The notes: generated from the sequence alone by a model not told the origin. A DNA stretch of 27,340 bases from Chara braunii (GCA_003427395.1 BFEA01000001.1:4362475-4389814); one strand, 5' to 3'. Numbered from the stretch's first letter, positions 1 through 9,656 are shown. Made by a program: numbers and translations.

Positions 1-73
1 GTAGTCTGCAGATACTGAGAAGTTAGGTAGCGAGAGGGTGAGGGAGAGATGGTGGACTTAGAAGAGGAAGAAG

Positions 74-78
<5 letters not shown>

Positions 79-120
<42 letters not shown>

Positions 121-131
121 CTCTCTCTCTC
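79..131. repeat. (CT)n microsatellite
   Basis: An uninterrupted CT run from 79 to 117, a CG interruption, then a second short CT run. It follows a GAA-rich stretch at 60-78. Confidence 0.95.
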
Positions 132-620
132 AGTCTGGTACTAACCTGTGAAGGTGGCGCCTTGTTGCAGGTACATTGCGAAGCTGGAGCTATGGCGCCA
201 CAGGTAAGTCTCCCTGGCCTCCGCCAACCATCTCTCTCTCTCCAATGCTACTCTAGATCCTAACAGCGCCCAACGCTGAAGACTACTGCTAACGCTACTA
301 CTACTACTGCAGCGCTCCTCCAGAGTGCTGCTGCCGAATCCTGAAGACTGCCTCCTGCCTCCTGCACGTGAAGTGCCTGGGAAGTCCATATGAACTCCCT
401 CGTGACTGCCTGCAGCCTGCAGGGCGGGCCAGTCCTATATAGTGCTGGCCCGTCCAGGAGGCTGCTCTTGCCAATGCCAAAACGTGCCAGACCCTGGCGT
501 TGAAGTTCAAACAAACGTTGTCTTGAAAAGAGGCCCAAAATGGCCTGTGCTAAAACCCTGGTCTGGTGCTCAAGTTTCAGGGCAGGTCGATGTTATGAGG
601 GCCTGAAAATGGCCCACCGT

Positions 621-790
621 TTCAGGCTGAAAAGACTCATGGCCTGGAGGGCCCGTTTTAGGCTGAAATGACACAGGGCCTTTAGGCCCTTGTTTTCAGG
701 CTTTTAGGCTGAAACGACACAGGGCCTGTAGGCCCTTGTTTTCAGGCTTTTAGGCTGAGAACGCTGGCCGGGCCCTGCAGGCCCGTGTGG
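621..790. repeat. 46-bp tandem repeat rich in GGCC
   Basis: Two almost identical 46-bp units lie at 660-705 and 706-751, each starting AGGCTGAAAYGACACAGGGC. A more diverged unit precedes them (621-659) and a partial one follows (752-790). Each unit contains short palindromes such as GGGCCTTTAGGCCC. The sequence before it, 530-620, carries related GGCC words. No coding potential seen. Confidence 0.85.
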
Positions 791-806
791 GTGCGCAGAG
801 TGAGAG

Positions 807-1245
807 AACAGGTAAGTCTCCAACCCCGCGGCTGGCCTCACGCTACTTCCATTGATAGGATGAGCAAAATTGAAGGAATCTTCCGCTAGAACATGGAAAT
901 ATACACTACTGCACTTACACATGTGTGTGTATGTGTGTGTGTGAGAGAGAGAGAGAGAGAGTTTTCCAGCCATGCACGCAGAGAGATAAAGAGGCTACTT
1001 CCATCGATAGGATGAGCAAAGTCGGAATGAATCTTCTGCTAGAACATGGAACTATACACTGCCACCTTTTTTTTTTTTTTTGTGTGTGTGTGTGTTTGTG
1101 AGAGAGAGAGAGAAAGAGATACAGAGAGAGAGAGAGAGAGAGAGAACAGGTAAGTCTCGAACCTCGCGGCTGGCCTCACGCTACTTCCATTGACAGGATG
1201 AGCAAAATCGAATGAATCTTCCGCTAGAACATGGAAATATACACT
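807..1245 (-). repeat. Triplicated copy of a dispersed repeat with GT/GA runs between
   Basis: Copies at 807-905 and 1145-1245 share about 100 bp, starting AACAGGTAAGTCTC and ending CTAGAACATGGAAATATACA. A shorter copy lies at 994-1060. They are separated by (GT)n and (GA)n microsatellites at about 921-961 and 1080-1144. The same core, starting GTGTA on the opposite strand, recurs at 11813-11862, 12993-13020 and 13631-13680. Direction is given by the copy that starts GTGTA. The family is not recognised. Confidence 0.75.
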
Positions 1246-1670
1246 GCATGGTTGAATCTGCCCGACACCTGCCGGACAACACTTTCTGCAATGGACAGCG
1301 CGGCGTGAAACGAACCCGCAGCGAAAAAAGACCCCGTTCATAAAGCCACGCCAACACCAACTGTACCAAGCGCCCCCGAAAAACAAACGTATGAACGCGT
1401 GGGCCCGCCCGCCCAAAAAAAAAAACGTACGAAACGAGGCACAGTGCCTGTCCCATCCAACCGACATGAGGGCCTCGTTTTTTCTGGGCCAAGGAAGCGT
1501 CTTACAGGGCCCGCTTCTTCCTTTAATAGTTATATAATATAATATACATATAGGGGGAAAAAAAAGACACTCAGAGAAGCGGAAGAATTGTACTACAGGA
1601 TACGATGAAACCATAAACAATATGTTCGGATATCTTGTTTCTCACAGGATGGATGGCAAACAAAACACAC
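1246..1670. other. Non-coding TOP3A intron sequence
   Basis: Start of the intron that follows the catalytic-tyrosine exon on the minus strand. It contains A-runs, an AT-rich patch (TATATAATATAATATAC near 1532) and no conserved coding block in any frame. Confidence 0.5.
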
Positions 1671-1793
1671 CTGGCAAGGCCCATAACTAATAACTCCAGC
1701 CCTCTCTGATTCACCCAAGGGCATGACAAAACGATCTCGTAGCAGAAGGGTCTGAAAGCGTGTGAAGGATGCCCCAATCCGAAGGTCAATTTC
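1671..1793 (-). CDS. TOP3A: TOP3A internal exon with catalytic tyrosine
   Basis: A 123-nt, 41-codon exon. It starts [20 protein letters not shown], one of the most conserved stretches of topoisomerase III alpha, and ends with ISYGPCQ. The Tyr of SYGPCQ (codon 1685-1683) is the residue that in this family attacks the DNA backbone and forms the covalent 5'-phosphotyrosine link. The acceptor is TGTGCTCTTTGCAG just before 1793, and the donor is CCAG|GTGTGT with GT at 1670-1669. It is phase 0 at both ends. The next exon should begin with the FPTLGF block; I searched 1-1670 on the minus strand and did not find it, so it lies left of the window. The acceptor region sits only 36 bp from the target duplication of LINE-A. 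Confidence 0.95.
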
Positions 1794-1828
1794 CTGCAAA
1801 GAGCACATCAGAAAGTGACTTTCAGCAT

Positions 1829-1847
1829 CAGCGGAGTCTTTTTCTTC
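1829..1847. repeat. LINE-A target-site duplication, left copy
   Basis: CAGCGGAGTCTTTTTCTTC next to the poly(T) run; an exact match lies at the truncated 5' end of the element. It ends 36 bp from the TOP3A exon that starts at 1793. Confidence 0.93.
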
Positions 1848-1850
1848 TTT

Positions 1851-1895
<45 letters not shown>

Positions 1896-1897
<2 letters not shown>

Positions 1898-2034
1898 TTT
1901 AATGACAGAGCCTCTCGGCTCTGGCTCCTACCATTCTGGGGAGCAACAGTCCGGTTCCTTTTTTTTTTTTTTTTTGACAAAGCAGGGCCTTATGGTCCTG
2001 GCTCCTTCTATTCTGGGGAGCGTCAGCCGGTTCC
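1896..2034 (-). repeat. Two tandem 3'-tail units of LINE-A
   Basis: Two copies of a tail of about 60 bp, each starting GGAACCGG on the minus strand, running through GCTCCCCAGAAT and GGAGCCAG, and each ending in TGTCA plus an A-rich run. One lies at 2034-1959 with an A-run of 17; the other at 1958-1896 leads into the final long poly(A). They differ at several positions, so the duplication is not recent or not exact. Confidence 0.85.
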
Positions 2035-2820
2035 TATTCCACCGGCAAGTCAAGATGATCATTACATCAAGATAAAACTCACACACGCTTCCTTCCGTCG
2101 GCCGAAGGATCCCTGAAAAGCATTGATTGCTCCACTTTGGTGGAGGATTGACTGTCAGCTTGCCTTGTCCCTCTCTTTCCTCTCAGACCTAAGGTTCCGA
2201 TCTGCCAGATAACACTGTTATTCCTAGAAAGAGCTCCTCCGCTACCCTTGCCAGTCTGTTTCGCCCCCTTGCATCTCTCTGACCCTTTGTGGTAGACCCT
2301 GGACCCTTGGCTTTCACTTCAGAGGCCTGACTTCCTCTTCCTATTTTGGCTACTTTTCCTTTATAAGGCCTCCTGAGAAAAAACCGTCGCTCTATCCCCT
2401 CAAAACTGTGAACCGTTTTAACCTTTTAGGCTCGCCTAATATCCGCTTGTTCTGGACTTGAAGTGTCGTCTTTTCCACTTAGCGCTGCCAAACGAAGCTG
2501 TGAGATTTTTGCCTGTCGAGGTCCTGTAGAGGTTTGCCCGTCCCTTGTTATCTGTTTCCGATAGCCTCTTTCTGAGATTTGAGCTATGCCCATGAATCCG
2601 AAATGTGCTGGTCCTGTCGTGTTTCAGGATGTAATTGGTACCACCGCCTTTGCCTTCTGGTGGGCTCTCCTTTCTGGTAATGAGACATGCTTCCCGTAGG
2701 AACAGCACTCCTCGCTCTCAGTCGTCCTGTTTTATCCCTTCCCCATTCCTGTGTAGTCTCCGTCTCCCGTTCTTACGCTGTTCCTTGTCATCTGCCTAGG
2801 CTTGCCCAATGCTATTCTCT

Positions 2821-5178
2821 TCACACTTCTGGTCCGAAAACGCCTTGCCGTTGCCCCGTTGGTCCTTGTCCCGGCCTGTTCCGAGAGTTGGAGTTGTGCC
2901 AGTCCTTCCAGTGGATATGGTCGTCTCGCAGATCAGCAACTTTTCCTCCTATCAGCCATGTCCTGTTGAAAGTCAGTCTTGCCTTCTTCCGCTGTTCCTC
3001 GTCTTCTGACCATGATAGCTTGATTTTCAGCCATCGGCATAAGATTTCCGCCTGTATCATTTCCTTCGTCTCCAGCCAACACCTTTCACGTGCGTTGGCC
3101 ACTCCTTCAATCGTTCTGCATCTTTCTTTCCATATGATCCACAGTGTCACCTTCCTGATGAGTCCATACCAAATCTTTTCCGCTTTCCGGAGATGTGCAG
3201 GGATGTTAGTCAGAAGAAGAAGTTGGAAGGGGTGTTCGGGAAAGGGGGTCGGGAAGAGGAAGTTCCATAGGGTCCAAGGCTCGTGCCCAGAATTCTGTCG
3301 CCTCCCTACAGTGCACTAAACAGTGAACTATATCCTCTACAGCCCCTTCCGTACATACTTTGCAGTGATCAGAACTATCGGGGTCTGAACCTTTCCGCCT
3401 CACGTGAAGCCATTGGTTGACTGGTAGTGCTGCGTATGTAATCAGCCATTGGAGACTCCTGATTTTGATGGGTCTAATTGTCTTATAATTCTTCCATGGA
3501 ATCTGTGCGATCTTGTCTGCTTCTTGCCCTATTAGTTTTTTCCACCTGGCCTTGATCACCGGTTCTGGGTCTTTTGTTTTTAGCAGTAGTTCGTACCCAA
3601 ATTTGACCGTGTAATCCTGGATGAGGGTGAGTTTCTTTGTGCTTGCCCCCCTTTCTGGTTTCCATGCCCATTCCCTTGGGTCAAACTCCAGGTTGTGTAT
3701 GGCCGTATCGATTCTGAAGATGGCCTTGGGCCATGTACCTAAGACCCTTACTTTTCTGAGCAGGAAGTAGTCCATGATTGTTGTTTCCACGTTACCATTC
3801 TTAATCATTGTCCTCCCCTTCATGGAGTAGTCAATTGGGAAAGAAGTGAACACCGCTTGAGTGGTTGATCCTGGGAGACGGTGAGAGAATTGGAAAGCCC
3901 TGGAGGGGGAGGTTTCCTGCACTTTGACCCCCCATTCACCGCTTATCCATGGTTCACCTTGTTTTAGTATGTCTTTCCACTCTTGAGGAATAAGATTGAT
4001 GATGTGTTGCAGGTTAGGACCTCTTCTATGGCATCCCTTCAAACGTTCACTTAACTCCTGTTCAGAAACCCAGTCCTTCTTTTCTTCGTTCCACAAGTGG
4101 CCGATTGTCCAAACTCCATTCCTTACCCATGATTGCCACTTGTGTTCGTTTTCATCTTTTAGCCATTCATTGCCGAAGAGAGGCTGTCTCAGTATCTCGT
4201 CCTTAGATTTTGGTCTGTTGACTTTCTTAGGCATTATTTCCCTCCAGATCTGGATTAGAGAAGCCCAGTACGGCATTCGACGGTTGTCTATGCCCCTTTG
4301 TACTTCCCTCCTGGTTCTTCTTCTCGCCCTTTTCAAGGACCATTCCTTGTTCATCACCCAGAAAAGCCCTGTCATATCCTTTGGAGATGGCACTGGAGCC
4401 AAGGCCCTTATGCTATCCAGGGCCAGTTTGTTCCATGCCGTTTCTGGTTTAGTCAATAATCGAACTACCCATTTGACTTGGAGAGCTCTCGTTTCGCACT
4501 TCGGATCAATTATTCCTAGCCCCCCCTGGATTGGTCTCCTTGTGATATACTGCCAGGATATCTTTGGGATACATCCTGCCTTGTTGGGGTTGCCCGTCCA
4601 TAGATACGTCCTGGCCACTCGGTTAAGTTCCTTCAGTGATTCGTCCGGGATTGTCCAGACCGATGCAATGTACCACATCATGGAGAAGACACATGTGTTC
4701 AAAACCAATGCTCGACCTATCAGTGAAGTGAAAGTGTTCCCCCATCTTCCCAATTTGTTTAGCTGTTTAGCTAGCATGTTCTGGGCCATCTGGGGTACCA
4801 GTCCTTCCCGTGACATGAGGATGCCCAAGTAACGGGTAGGTGTATCCGGCGTGTCCCAGGACACAGCCGCCTCTGGTCCTTGCAGGTTGGGGATTTGTAC
4901 ATCTGACAGCCACCAGCCTATGGTCTTTTTCCAGTTGATCTTCATTTCTGAAGCCAATCTGAAAGCTTCCATTGTCCTGGATAGTGCTTTAAAAGAAGAG
5001 TCCGAAGCTCTAATTAGTACTGTCATGTCATCTGCGAACAGGATAACTGTTGGAAACTTCAAATGGTGAGACGTTCCTACATTGACCTCTGGGAGCATAT
5101 GTATGGAGGGGTCTTTTCTCAGGAAGGAAGCAATGGCCTCCATCACAAAAAGGAAAATCGATGGGGCTAGTGGGTCCC
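2821..5178 (-). pseudogene. LINE-A ORF2 remnant (C-terminal RT and zinc segment)
   Basis: Remnant of the LINE polyprotein that would copy its own RNA at a nicked target. It opens with GDPLAPSIFLFVMEAI and contains the polymerase active-site motif FADD at 5038-5027. The middle part runs through YLGILMS, GRALVLN, RTYLWTG and QGGLGIIDP, typical of L1-clade ORF2 beyond the palm. A zinc-binding segment reads CKVCTEG followed by HCLVHC near 3370-3310. The first frame stops at 3206; the continuing frame, LWIIWKERC and beyond, is shifted by one and stops at 2821, so a single-base indel lies near 3240. The open frame upstream of 5178 is target DNA, not LINE. Clearly homologous to LINE-B (FADD-TVLIRASDSSF is shared) but diverged. 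Confidence 0.9.
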
Positions 5179-5197
5179 CAGCGGAGTCTTTTTCTTC
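5179..5197. repeat. LINE-A target-site duplication, right copy
   Basis: CAGCGGAGTCTTTTTCTTC next to the truncated reverse transcriptase start. The first C could belong to the element, giving 18 rather than 19 bp. Confidence 0.93.
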
Positions 5198-5654
5198 CTC
5201 CTTTTCCTTAGCTTTTTCTTTTGTTGACCTGAAAACTGATCTTACATTGTGTGTGCTCTTGTATTGGTGTGACCTTGACCTTCGCAATTCTCCTTTCCGT
5301 CCAGTCTTCTCATGCAAGCAGGCCAATGAGTTCATGTCTGTCATGAATTGAGTTTCTCACTTGCAGGTCCGTTGTACTATATTTTTCTAGTTTTCATAAT
5401 TTCATGGAAAAACAATCTCGGTGTCCTGATATCCAGGTCATTGGGCAGTCATCTCCACACAATGTGCCCATTAGGATCCAAACGACCCACAGACTGCCAC
5501 ACATCTGACCTAGTAATCCAGATAAAAGGTCATATCTGGGCTGGTAATCAAATGAACAATTGCACCTTCAGGTAAACATAGGACCATCTCCTTTGTTCCT
5601 GTAGCCATCGGTTGACTGCCCATGGTTGGCTGGCGCCATATGCTACCAGCAACT
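5198..5654. other. Non-coding intron sequence
   Basis: Pre-insertion intron DNA right of LINE-A. It starts with a pyrimidine-rich tract into which the LINE inserted. No coding, RNA or repeat signal stands out. Confidence 0.4.
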
Positions 5655-5801
5655 ATAGACTGCAAATTTAGTAGGTTTGACAGCTCTTTACCTATGGGAT
5701 CTCTATTGTTACATCACTGGTGGTAATAGACTGCAAAATATAGCAGGTTTGACAGCTTTGTACTTGGTCCATGGTATCTATATGGTTACATCATTGGTGG
5801 T
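5655..5801. repeat. Direct tandem duplication of about 71-76 bp
   Basis: Two diverged units start at 5655 and 5726, each running from ATAGACTGCAAA through GGTTTGACAGCT to TTACATCA.TGGTGGT. Not coding in a sustained frame. Confidence 0.8.
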
Positions 5802-6021
5802 GGGCTGCAGTAATGAATTCGATATTTTGTTAATTCTGCTGAGGGATCTAATGTTTTGAAGCCCAGTTCATAGCCCAAGTTGACTGTTATGGACTCCACC
5901 AGGGCTCGATCGCTGGTCTGCGGGTTACCACCTGGCACCTGCCAGCTTGCTGTACTTGTTTTCTTTTTTTTGTTTTGCGATTCTTTTTGTTTTTGATTCT
6001 TGCTTTTCTGATATCACACAG

Positions 6022-6130
6022 TTGGCGCCATCTTCATTCTGGCGCCCGTTTTCAAATTCCTTACTTTGGGACTCCAGGATTTCGGACACTTGGCGCCATC
6101 CAACATTCTGGCGCCCACTCTCAGACTTCC
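6022..6130. repeat. Diverged 68-bp tandem repeat with TGGCGCC palindromes
   Basis: TTGGCGCCATC followed by ATTCTGGCGCCC occurs at 6022 and again at 6090. The word TGGCGCCA/TGGCGCC also appears at 154-160, 193-199, 5629-5635 and near 12898. Confidence 0.7.
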
Positions 6131-6430
6131 GACTTTCAGTTCTGCCCCTGAGGCATTCACTTTCGCCCTCAGGACTGTACTTTAGTCCAGTACTTATGTA
6201 CGGACTCAAGCCCAGTACGGGCACCAAGTTTTCAGCCTCAGTGCTTGTGTTCAGTGTGACATTGCTTAAACGTTGTATTCGGGAATTCAAGACTGCGACT
6301 TTGCAACTTTTGCCACTTTGTGTCTGCGTCCGTCGAGCCGTGTCGAGTCTGCGTCGAATTGAGTGAGCGTGTGTGTGTGCTCTCATCCCTCTCTCTCCCA
6401 GCCTCGCTGCTCTGCCTCTGCCTCGTCACA

Positions 6431-6600
6431 TTGACTGTGGAATCTGCTATGGTTAAGGCCTTTCTAGAGGACTTCACTCCACTCCCTTGAGTTGAATTCA
6501 AATTCTATCATAAACCAAGTTGACCATGTTATCTGCTATGGTTAAGGCCCTCCTTGAGGACTTCACTCCGCTTCCTTGGGGAGAATTCCAACTCTATGCC
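6431..6600. repeat. 89-bp direct tandem duplication
   Basis: Units starting near 6431 and 6520 share ATCTGCTATGGTTAAGGCC (6442 and 6531) and GAGGACTTCACTCC. They differ by scattered substitutions and small indels. Confidence 0.85.
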
Positions 6601-7800
6601 TAGGTGAGGATCAAATACTCTCCACTGTCTAAAAATTGGCGGAAAGAGTCGTGAACAACCTTCTCTAGGTCTGAGTAGAGGATCTCCCACTCCTGATTGC
6701 ATGGCTTAACAACCAGAAAGGAGATGAATGAAGACATATAGCTCCCTCTTGTTGTCGTTTTCACGAAGTGATAAGCCCTGTCAGGTGGGTAGACACTTCA
6801 GGATTGTTGCAGTTGAGATTCCTTTACCTACTTAGAAGCCATCATTTCTTACGAGTTTTCTGGACCCTCTTTTACAGAACCCTTTGATGATACGCCTCGA
6901 GCCCGAACCATTCAAAGCCCTCCCAAGGCTCCTATGTGATTGTGAGCATTCCCAGCAACAAGCTAATGTATGCAATAAACTATAGCTTGAAAAAAAAAAA
7001 GAACAAATCGGACAAATGTTGAACCCACAAATGTCCCAAGTTTTTGGTCTCCTCTTTTTTTTTAAGTTGCTTGCGAAGCTTGTGAATTTTAAATCTACGA
7101 CCTCCAGGCTCAGTTTATATTAGGCCCTTCCAGACTTGGCAGCCTCAGTAGGCCAAGGCTGGGAGGCAAGTCATCAAAAGTGACGAGCAGGGCAGTAGTG
7201 GCAACAAATTTCATTCTGCAAGTTTGCTGGAGTGGAAGAAGAAGCAGAGCTATGGTTAAGGGCTGCCAGAAGGGAGAATGGGGGCAACCATAGCCAGGCA
7301 GTTCTGGCAGCCTACCACATATCATTTTCTGTTCCGATTGATGCTGAGTGCTCCGGGCCGTTGGGCTCCCCTGTGGACACACAAATATCTCTGTTACATG
7401 AAAGCAAACAAACGTGTATGTTCAATTTCGAATTTTCAGCACCCTTCCAATCGTGTGATTTCAGTTGGTACACCCCTGAACTGTTGAAATCCAGACCTGA
7501 GTTCGAATCCAAATGGAACTACATGAAAACAATTCTGAATTATCTGGGCCCGGTCAGCTCAGCAATGATATCTGAAGGCCAGCATCATTTGTCCTTCTTT
7601 TCTTTTAAGTGTGATTTCGTTCCAATCAAGCGTGCAAGTGTGATGACGAATGCAAAAAATTGAGATTCTCGAATGTTGTTGTACAAACGAAGAACAGACA
7701 GGAGGGAGAGATAAGAACGGTGCAATCCAAAAGGTACAGAGAATGGGGAAAAGCATGCATCCTATCAAGCATGGCAACGACAAAGGGAAACTTCACAAAC
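6601..7800. other. Intron sequence without recognised features
   Basis: A plus-strand open frame of 143 codons at 7232-7663 lacks an ATG and resembles nothing I know. A short A-run (6990-7000) and T-run (7055-7063) are the only notable features. Confidence 0.4.
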
Positions 7801-7873
7801 CTGTCGAGCATCCACTGCATCTGCGAATCGCTGATTTGGCTGTTGGAGGTTTTGCGCTGCATGGTGAATATCT
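7801..7873 (-). CDS. TOP3A: TOP3A internal exon (linker after TOPRIM)
   Basis: Short 73-nt exon that is easy to miss, because its host frame is not open beyond the splice sites. One base completes the Arg codon left by the upstream exon, then 24 codons follow, ending with RFADAVDARQ. That matches the linker that precedes the EIDLRIG segment in plant and animal TOP3A. The acceptor is TGAACAG|A; its pyrimidine tract is only moderate (TTTGTTGTTGCTGG). The donor is CGACAG|GTTTGTGA with GT at 7800-7799. The exon ends in phase 0, as the next exon requires. Nothing in it is broken. I infer it is real from three independent fits: conserved protein sequence, both splice sites, and phase on both sides. 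Confidence 0.93.
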
Positions 7874-8588
7874 CTGTTCACCCAGCAACAACAAATGCAA
7901 CAAGAAATGTCCAGTTACACACAGAAACATACCGATACGAATTCAATTACAGTCAGCACACTCATCCAAGACCACCATCTGCAAAATCATTATTGGAATC
8001 AGGGTTTTGGTTAAATCAGCAGTCGTTAGAAGCCCCCTTCTTTTTCTGCCCTGTCACAAGCTAGGCCACTCTCTGGTCCGTGCAAAGGGTCGGTACAGAT
8101 CAGGAGGTGATCTGTGTCAGGAGATACAGACATCCACATCCACATTCACATCCACCCAAAAACGTTCCTCAGACCACCACCGTTTTCTTAGTGCAGCCAA
8201 GCTCAGCAAAACAGGCTTAGGGGTACTGGTGGTTTGACCCCCAGCTGCCGTGCAGTGCCTCAGGGTTCACCTCCAGATGAGATGGAAGAAAATAAGACAA
8301 TATGCAATGAGCCTATACATTGTATACCTAAGTCATTTTTCCAGGCACCCGAGCACCCAACTTTTGCCTGGATACACGGCGAGCGCCTGACCGAGCATGA
8401 CCCCCGGGCAGGATTCCGAGCAGCCCCAGCGTGGAAAAAAAAAATCCTGGAAAAAAATATGTTGTGTAGAATTGCAATGCAAACGACTTTTGACTGAGGG
8501 TCACATCAGAATTCCTCATGGAATGGAAGATAGAAAAGAAAATAACAGAATCACGCTAAGGCAACACTCTTTAGACCCGTTTAGACCC
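7874..8588. other. Intron sequence upstream of the linker exon
   Basis: No gene seen. The word ACTGGTGGTTTGACC near 8227 resembles the terminal word CAGTGGTGGTTTAA of the inverted-repeat pair further right; a second such word lies near 10300. A short array of TTTAGACCC words (8570-8596) marks the hAT target. Confidence 0.4.
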
Positions 8589-8596
8589 CTTTAGAC
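8589..8596. repeat. hAT 8-bp target-site duplication, left
   Basis: CTTTAGAC, identical to 9788-9795. It lies inside a short run of TTTAGACCC words, so the target itself was repetitive. Confidence 0.88.
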
Positions 8597-9487
8597 CAGG
8601 GCTGGTCCCCGGTTGGACCGGGGGCCCCTTCCCCACCCGGGAGCCTGCCGGTCGGACCGGCCGGTCGACCGGCCCAGCAGACCCCCGGTTGAATCCAGCG
8701 CATTAGGCTGGACGGGGGGTACCGGGCAGTGACAGGTATCCCCACGACTGCCCAGCCCCCACGAGGCCGCGGGCTCCAAAAAAAAAAAAAATGGGGCTTT
8801 TTGGGCCCCACTTCTAGGAAACAACGAGCGGAGAATCTCCGCCGCTTATCTTTGCAGATCAGCGGCAAAGGACCGCCGCGCGCGTTTTCTCAAAAATTGG
8901 GGGGCCACCAGGCCCCACATTTTGATTTGGCATAGTGTGGTCTGACAGACCACGGACCAGTTACCAATGGCATGACATACTCGTCCATCCTCAGCTACGA
9001 AGGAATTACACTGGAAGAGCAGTGTCTCTCCTGAGGTTATATGCGTCTGCAACATCACTAAGCTCTGGGGAAAGAGTTATGGGTTTGGGTTTCGGCTCTG
9101 TCTGAGGTGCAAGCCCAAGAATGGACCTAAGCTATATTTTTCTGTCAATCTATCTAGAATGCACGTGGTTCCACTACATGTATCTGGACAGACTAGCAGG
9201 CGAGATACTTTCGGACTGAGGACACTGATGACCCAGCGTATTTAAAACAAAAAAACAACAGAAAACGCTCTGTATTTAAAACAAAAAAGACAAACAGAAA
9301 ACGCTCTGCCTGCACGAGCTGAAACCTGCACCCATAACTTTTCGGCCGTCGAGCTATACTCTGGAAAAGGTACAAGTTTTGGCAAAGATCCACTTCTATT
9401 GCATCTCATTCAGGCTGCAGGACTCCGACGGCCGTTGGCATAGTCCAGAGTGCCTTCTGCTACTGAATTGAAGTCCGTGGCCCACGG

Positions 9488-9521
9488 GGGGTCGGATGAG
9501 TAATATTGCTTACTCGACCCC
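9488..9521. repeat. Hairpin inside the hAT element
   Basis: GGGGTCG and GAGTAA on the left are answered by TTACTC and CGACCCC on the right, with a small loop. This gives a stem of about 13 bp with one bulge. Confidence 0.7.
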
Positions 9522-9619
9522 TCCCCCTGAAAGTGACACCTCCGTGAATATCCCAATAATATCCCCACCTACCCCTGGGGCACCCCCCAAAAAAAAATGA
9601 ACCTTAAAATTTTTATTAC

Positions 9620-9656
9620 GGATTTCGACAGCTCTTGAAGAGCGCAGTCAGAATCC
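9620..9656. repeat. Multi-part stem-loop inside the hAT element
   Basis: GGATT, GAC and GCTCT pair in order with AGAGC, GTC and AATCC around a TGA loop. Small unpaired bases separate the helices. No known RNA family was recognised. Confidence 0.6.

Larger units (their letters stand above)
1848..5178 (-). mobile_element. LINE-A: 5'-truncated L1-like LINE
   Basis: Non-LTR retrotransposon copied into the TOP3A intron in the same sense as the gene. Its 5' end (minus strand) begins inside the reverse transcriptase at GDPLAP, so everything upstream, including ORF1 and the endonuclease, was never copied. Its 3' end is a long A-run, seen as T on the plus strand at 1848-1895. A perfect 19-bp target duplication flanks it. 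The order from right to left is partial RT, thumb/connection, zinc-binding segment, 3' UTR (about 2820-2035), two tandem tail units, poly(A). It is a dead copy: 5'-truncated and frameshifted. Confidence 0.93.
1794..7800 (-). other. TOP3A: TOP3A intron, 6007 bp
   Basis: Interval between the linker exon and the catalytic-tyrosine exon. It begins GTTTGTGA and ends CTCTTTGCAG on the minus strand. More than half is LINE-A. The remaining parts, 5198-7800, hold small tandem duplications and no gene that I can defend. Two CTGAT words that could serve as branch points lie within about 40 bases of the acceptor, on the exon side of the LINE poly(A) tail. Confidence 0.85.

Noticed and set aside
1039-1620. 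193-codon minus-strand frame
   Set aside because: Built partly from the GT/GA microsatellite and poly-T reading; not conserved-looking.
3155-3165. CTGATGAGTCC, a hammerhead-ribozyme core word
   Set aside because: No matching GAAA core half or closing stems nearby; it is part of the antisense of LINE-A coding sequence.
3996-4832. 278-codon plus-strand frame
   Set aside because: Antisense shadow of the LINE-A reverse transcriptase frame, which has clear conserved motifs on the minus strand.
5895-5925. CAGGGCTCGATCGCTGGTCTGC, resembling 12030-12050, considered as a tRNA-like relic
   Set aside because: The match is short and neither site has a partner A box; left as an unexplained short similarity.
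7500-7512. GTTCGAATCC, a tRNA B-box/T-loop word
   Set aside because: The neighbouring bases do not form a T stem, and no A box or anticodon arm precedes it.
7232-7663. 143-codon plus-strand frame
   Set aside because: Starts at GTG without ATG in eukaryotic DNA, lies in the intron antisense to TOP3A, no recognised similarity.
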